From NCBI RefSeq assembly GCF_963169125.1, contig NC_084796.1, positions 92,178,888-92,242,887 of the forward strand: 64,000 bases of DNA. The letters are read 5' to 3'. This document shows, piece after piece, positions 59,337-64,000 of the stretch. This stretch comes from Humulus lupulus. Lineage: Eukaryota; Streptophyta; Magnoliopsida; Rosales; Cannabaceae. A model generated the notes under the pieces. It did not search any database and was not told where the DNA came from. It saw only the letters and a program-made list of their open reading frames with translations. How positions within the stretch are numbered: position 1 is the stretch's first letter; every line of letters begins with the position of its first letter. Both the position numbers and the translations under genes were made by a program.

Positions 59337-60948
59337 CACTACAACAAAATATGAGTTTTATGACTTTATTTATGAGACATTGAAAGTCTACAATGTCCTC
59401 CATAGGGAGAGACATTGTAGGTGAAGTCATTGTAATTATATATCTCATGTCTCCCAATAGGAGAGATGAGACACATCTCATGTCTCCCAATGAGAGAGGT
59501 TGAAAGGTGTCTAAAAACGTGGACTTTCAACCTCTCTCAGTGGGAGAGGTAGAAAGTCTCTTAGGTTTTAAAAAAAAAATTTATAATTAATATTATTTTA
59601 ATTTGATTTAATAATTAATTAAATTGAAATTATTTTGATTTAAATTTAAATTGATTTAATAATTAATTAAATTGAAATTATTTTAATATTAATTTAAATT
59701 GATTTAATAATTAATTAAATTATATTGACATAATTAATAAAATGAAAATATGCAAGAAATACAATATTTGTTAGATATATTTGTTAGCATATACAAGAAA
59801 CACAATATTTGTTAGACATATACAAAATTAACAAATATTGCACTCTCTAAGAAAAAAGAGGTAAAAAGTAAGAAAACCTAACAACGAGGTCGGTGGCTTT
59901 GGATTATCGGTAACATATATGTCACCCATTCTTGTCGCAACTCATCAATTTGTGTCTTTGTATATGACATACTTGTTAGCTGCAAAAAATATAAAATGAA
60001 ATATATTAATTAATTATTTGATTACATTTATATACATGGTTTCAAATATAATTTGTAAATTTTAATTAATAATACCGTTCTCAAGTAATGTCTGGGACTC
60101 GCATGTTCAATCAAATCCTTCAACATCCTCATTATGCAGTATCCACATGCCACATTGTTCGGTTGGTGTGGACATTAATTATTTAAAAGTATGAGTAATT
60201 CATTATTAAATTAAAACTTGTTAAAAAAATACATACATATTATTCTACTTAATAATTATAAAAGTTCAAAAACTTAAGTTGCAATTTCTTACTTGAGGTT
60301 GCTTAATGCGTAGACAACCTATTCGCTGACATCCACTGTCTATCCATATCTTCTCCTATGTCTATGAAAAATAAAAGAAACGACACTAAATAAGCACGTG
60401 GTAAAGTTGGATGTCCATATAAAGCTAATAGTTTATTATCCTAGATAAAATTGGGCATCATTTCCCCTATTATAGTGACCTAACCATCTGCATGTGAATA
60501 GCAAAACAAACAATTCAAATAACATATACAATAAGTTTCTTCCTTATAGCTCCGCAACACACAACCAAATTTCTCAGAACCTACTTCATTAAAACACACA
60601 AGTTCTCAACCATTCGTTATCACTGCAGCACACAATTTTAATCTCAGTGGGAGACGTGTCACGTGTCCCACGTCTCCCCTCATATACATCCAACATCTCC
60701 CACTGGAAGACGTGAGACACGTGGCACATCTTCCAGTGGGAGACGTTGGATGTCCCCACAAACACGTGTTTAGACCCTCATTTTTCAATGTCTCCTTGTA
60801 CTTTTAATGTTTTACAATTTTAGTAATTAATAAAAAATTATAATACCTCCCAACATAAGACATTTAAAATCCTTCATAATTTTTAATGTCTTACACCATT
60901 GATGTAAGACATTGTAGGAAGTCATTGAATGTCAAAATTGTTGTAGCG
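59337..60948. mobile_element. Non-autonomous CACTA-like element, 1.6 kb
   Basis: Left end CACTACAACAAAAT. The right end reversed is CGCTACAACAATTTTGAC. Both sides then read ATGACTT or AATGACTT, and CTACAATGTC. Subterminal palindromic motifs, CTCTCAGTGGGAGAGG on the left (59535-59560) and TCTCCCACTGGAAGACG and AGTGGGAGACG on the right (60640-60745), resemble a CACTA repeat field. Flanks GTA and GTC are a near-match to a 3-bp TSD. The interior is AT-rich without a transposase gene. Confidence 0.72.
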
Positions 60949-61260
60949 GTCTACTAATCAATATTTTGTGATTAAAATTAATATTTATAAGTCACAATTA
61001 CATGTTTTTTTTTAAATGTGACTGTTATTTAATGATATTTAACCACAAATTATATATTAAAAAAGTAAATGTTTGGCATGAATTGATGAGGGGAGCCGGA
61101 ATAATGAAGAGGTGAGGTGATGAAAGACAGAGTAAAATGAAAGAAGGGGATGAAACCTGAGAGTTGGAATAGAATATTATTTATTTATGGTGTTACCATA
61201 TTAAGATTATAATTATAGGTGACAATTACAGTGGGGCATGTCTTTTGCCCCCATCGGTAG
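60949..61260. other. AT-rich spacer
   Basis: About 310 bases, no features. Confidence 0.45.
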
Positions 61261-61271
61261 GGACGTCTCTG

Positions 61272-61457
61272 TTTTTTTTTTTGGTAACCGAGGGTATCAG
61301 GGGCCCCACCCCCACTAATCCCTCGAGGCCCTGGCGCTTTCAACCGGAGACTGCCCCAGTGGCCCCAAGAAGGTTTGTAATTGCTCGTGGGGAATCGAAC
61401 CTGGGATGGATAAGATCCTCAAGTCCGCCCTTACCACTTGAGCTACCCCTTGGGGTT
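61272..61457 (-). mobile_element. tRNA-derived SINE with 11-bp TSD
   Basis: A 186-bp SINE on the minus strand. The head at 61457 reads CCAACCCCAAGGGGTAGC, with an A box TAGCTCAAGTGGT (61445-61433) and a B box GGTTCGATTCC (61401-61391) for RNA polymerase III. A GC-rich body and a poly(A) tail follow (plus-strand T run 61272-61282). Perfect GGACGTCTCTG repeats flank it (61261-61271 and 61458-61468). The perfect TSD and clear boxes suggest a fairly recent insertion. SINEs move using LINE enzymes, and L1-type LINEs are present here. Confidence 0.93.
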
Positions 61458-61468
61458 GGACGTCTCTG

Positions 61469-62384
61469 TCTTTTGTACGTGAAAAAATTATAATCCAATT
61501 TTTTTTATATGGCGATATACATTTTAGTTATTTAGAACCTTCCACCAGTTTTTAAAAAATTCCAAATAATTTACGATACCAAAAAGAAGCTACAAATAAC
61601 TTGTTTCACGCCCGTATAAAACAAGTTTCAAAACAACATATTTCTTATTTTCAGCATTATAAATTATTTAGAATTTTCCAAAAAATTGTGGGAGATTCTA
61701 ATAAATAACTACATTGTACATCGTCCTATAAAAAAAAATTTGAATTGTAATCTATCTATGTACCGAAAATATGAAAACGTGTTGTTTTTAAGCATGTTTT
61801 ATGCATGCATAAAATAAATTATTTTAATGTCTTTTTCGGCACCATAAATTATTTAGAATTTCCTTAAAATTAGTGAGATGTCTACTATAACTACAGTGTA
61901 TACCGTTATATAAAAAAATTCTATTATAATTTATTCACGCACTAAAAACAAAAATAATCTTACTAATAGGTACAAAAGACATACCCTATTGTATAATTTT
62001 CCTATAATTATATATGAAAATGACTTGAAAGACGTGGTTTTCCATAAAACTTCACCCTTTCAATTACATATGGTAAAAATAGTGTGTTAGAATCTATACC
62101 AAATAATAATAATAATATTAATAATAATAAGTTATTATCTTTCTTTCCTTCTAATGATAAGTCAAACATTTTAAATAGGTGTTTTTTTTATGCATATACC
62201 ATAAAAACAAATAACTACATTATTAATACTATACAACATAAATTAACATAATAATACAATCAATATACTAGTTAATAAATATATCAATCTAATTAATGTT
62301 TACGGGACTCCTTATTATGCCTCTTAAAGACTCGATTTTTGGGGGAATATGAGGAAAAAAATTGCGAATACAACCCTGCCCTAG
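61469..62384. other. AT-rich spacer
   Basis: No ORF. Two stretches (61505-61735 and 61820-61975) are loosely similar to each other, both with AAATTATTTAGAATTT and TATAAAAAAATT-like words, perhaps an old tandem duplication. Confidence 0.4.
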
Positions 62385-63299
62385 GTGGTCATAGGGGATA
62401 CGGATTTAGTTACGAAAGAGTCTGAGAAGAGTGGTGGAAGAGCTGTAACTGAAAGGGATATCAAGATAATGCAAGATTTCATTCAAGATGTTAGGGGCAT
62501 TTATTTAGGTAGCTTGGGTGGCAAAATTGCAGGGGTGTGGGAGACAAAATTAGGGAACCACTTGATAGAGCGACTGCTGATAATAATTGGTGTATGAAGT
62601 TTCCGGATGCTGGGGTGGTGAATCTACCCATGATCGGCTTGGACTATGGATGAAACTTGTAGAGAGGTAGTAAAAGGTGCTTGGAATATCAATGTGGTAG
62701 GCTACCACAGCCACAGGCTAATGGAAAAAGTGCTTGGCACAAAAGTTGCTCTTAAGCATTGGAATCAGGAAGATTTTGGCTTTTGTGAGAAGAGGTTAAT
62801 GGGGTTGAACAGGGAACTTACTGCCCTTCAGAATGCGATAATGTCACAAGCCAATTTGGAAAGAGAAGTTTTAGTTCAGTTAAAAATTATGGAAGTTGAA
62901 CTCAGGATGGAAAGCATCTGGAAACAGAAGTCCAGAGAATTGGGTTAATGCATCGGGACAAGAATAATAGATTTTTTCATGCCTCCACAGTGATTCGGCG
63001 AAGAAGGAATCAGATTTGGGCAATTGAGACTAGCCCAGGGGAATAAATTAGACACAGAGGGGAAATTGGCCAGTACTTCCAAGACAAGTTTATGTCACTT
63101 TTCACATCCACGGTCCCTTAAACTGATGAGATAGAAATCCAGAGCGTCTTTACAGAAAGAATCTCGGACTCTCAAAATGAAATGTTGTGTGCCATTCCTA
63201 CTGCAAAGGAGATTATAAAAGTTGTTTGGAACATGAATCCTTTAAAGGCCCCAGTGCCGGACGGCTTTTCAGGAATGTTCTATAGGAAATATTGGGACA
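62385..63299 (+). pseudogene. LINE fragment: end of endonuclease to start of RT
   Basis: Plus-strand pieces: end of EN (NHLIERL, then NNWCMKFPDAGVVNLPMIG with a frame change, 62550-62640), a coiled linker (LKHWNQEDFGFCEKRL near 62755), HRDKNNRFFHASTVIRRRRNQI (near 62950), and the RT entry with AIPTAKEIIKVVW and NPLKAPVPDGFSG (63190-63275). PVPDG stands where the family has PGPDG. Several stops and shifts. It ends abruptly at 63299, where a CACTA terminus begins. Confidence 0.85.
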
Positions 63300-64000
63300 T
63301 ACTACAACAAAAATGGGTCGCCCCTAATAACCTTAAAAGTCGCCCCTGATATGTATTAAAGGCGACATGTCGCCTTTAATGTGTCACCCCTAATAAAATA
63401 CGCCTAATATGATACATTAGGGACGACTCAATGGGTCGCCCCTAATATTCTCCGTCGCCCCAAAATTTTGAACATTTTGCATAACTTCTGTCGATATGTC
63501 GCCCCTGATATCCCAATAGTCGCCCCTAAAAGTTGGAATGTCGCCCCAAATATTTAAACATTTTGCATATATTTTGTTGATATGTCGCCCCTGATATGTC
63601 AATAGTTGCCCCTAAAACTATTTTATTTGTAAAAAATAATAAAATTAAATAATTAAATAAAATTTTAATTAATTATTAATCTAAATTATTAATTAAAATT
63701 TAAATAATTGAAAACAAATATATTAAAAATAAAAATATTATATTAAATATTCAATTTAATTTATTAAGATAACAATTATCCATATTCTTAATACATTAAG
63801 ATATCAAATATTCATATTGTTCATATAATTTAACAATAATTAATAATAAAATAAATCTAGTCTCTTAAATCAACTGCCTCGTCCTCCCTATTGTCTTCTT
63901 GTTGCGGTTGTGGCTGCTGCGAAAGATGATGACCCTGACCCTGACCTTGACCCCGACCCCGACCCCGACCCCTTCAATTTGCGGCCCACTCATCGCTCAT
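63300..64000. mobile_element. CACTA element end, continues beyond the window
   Basis: Starts TACTACAACAAAAATGGG (first C of CACTAC changed to T) at 63300 inside the LINE RT. Then comes a dense subterminal field of GTCGCCCCTAATA and its variants in both orientations, at least nine copies to 63610. AT-rich DNA and the 3' end of a minus-strand gene follow. The far end lies past 64000. Confidence 0.72.
63857..64000 (-). CDS. Partial minus-strand ORF, C-terminal (RGRGRG)-rich end
   Basis: Reading from the window edge, 47 codons end at TAG 63859-63857: EWAAN, a TGA, then RGRGRGRGQGQGQGHHL, a Gln/Pro stretch and the acidic EDNREDEAVDLRD. The ATG at the edge is not necessarily the start. Its position inside a CACTA end suggests the C-terminus of an element-coded protein. 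Arg-Gly runs bind nucleic acid in many proteins. The in-frame TGA is one transition from CGA, which would fit the RG run. Confidence 0.4.

Noticed and set aside
61391..61445. A tRNA gene on the minus strand
   Set aside because: A and B boxes are present but no complete cloverleaf, and the sequence runs into a poly(A) tail with flanking duplications. It is a SINE head.

Overview
This is nuclear DNA of a land plant, almost certainly a eudicot. It is AT-rich and intron-bearing, and it is packed with plant-specific transposable elements: Tekay-type chromovirus, Tat-lineage Ty3/gypsy with antisense ORFs, Ty1/copia, plant L1-type LINEs, CACTA, MULE, hAT and a tRNA-derived SINE. I found no intact host gene. 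At most, a weak first exon with a TATA box lies on the minus strand near 1.7 kb. The species cannot be named from what is here. Every element coding region carries stops or frameshifts, so the window is a layered TE graveyard.

Layout. 1-2.5 kb: AT-rich spacer with a CACTA-type terminus. 2.5-6.3 kb: a 5'-truncated LINE with a perfect 14-bp target-site duplication (TSD). 8.2-10.4 kb: a decayed minus-strand LINE split by a terminal-inverted-repeat (TIR) element. 10.5-19.5 kb: a minus-strand copia element with 224-bp LTRs, whose middle holds a truncated Tat-lineage gypsy element. That Tat element keeps its integrase end, tandem-repeat spacer, spliced antisense ORF and 3' LTR. 19.5-21.8 kb: the 3' end of a second Tat element in the opposite orientation, again with an antisense ORF and its own candidate promoter. 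21.8-30.65 kb: plus-strand copia pol, split inside RNase H by a 1.8-kb solo LTR that itself holds three further solo LTRs. 32.5-33 kb: a hAT transposase C-terminal relic. 34.26-38.66 kb: a MULE with TIRs, mirror-image minisatellite arms, a DUF1985 gene and the N-terminal half of a MuDR-type transposase. 38.7-40.07 kb: a third Tat 3' end. 40.07-49.15 kb: a nearly complete Tekay chromovirus with 2.39-kb LTRs. 49.16-52.03 kb: another long LTR. 52.5-55.4 kb: CACTA TNP2 remains plus a CACTA terminus. 56.17-56.77 kb: a solo Tat LTR with a perfect TSD. 59.3-60.9 kb: a non-autonomous CACTA-like element. 61.27-61.46 kb: a SINE with an 11-bp TSD. 62.4-63.3 kb: a LINE fragment cut by a CACTA end that continues past the window edge.

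The genes do not form a host pathway. Their relations are those of element structure and insertion order, which can be read unusually clearly here. TSDs confirm at least seven insertion events (2.5, 23.4, 24.7, 27.4, 29.4, 56.2 and 61.3 kb). The most distinctive biology is (i) Tat antisense ORFs that carry introns and TATA boxes of their own, and (ii) the MULE in which two transcription units point at each other and have both lost their catalytic halves.
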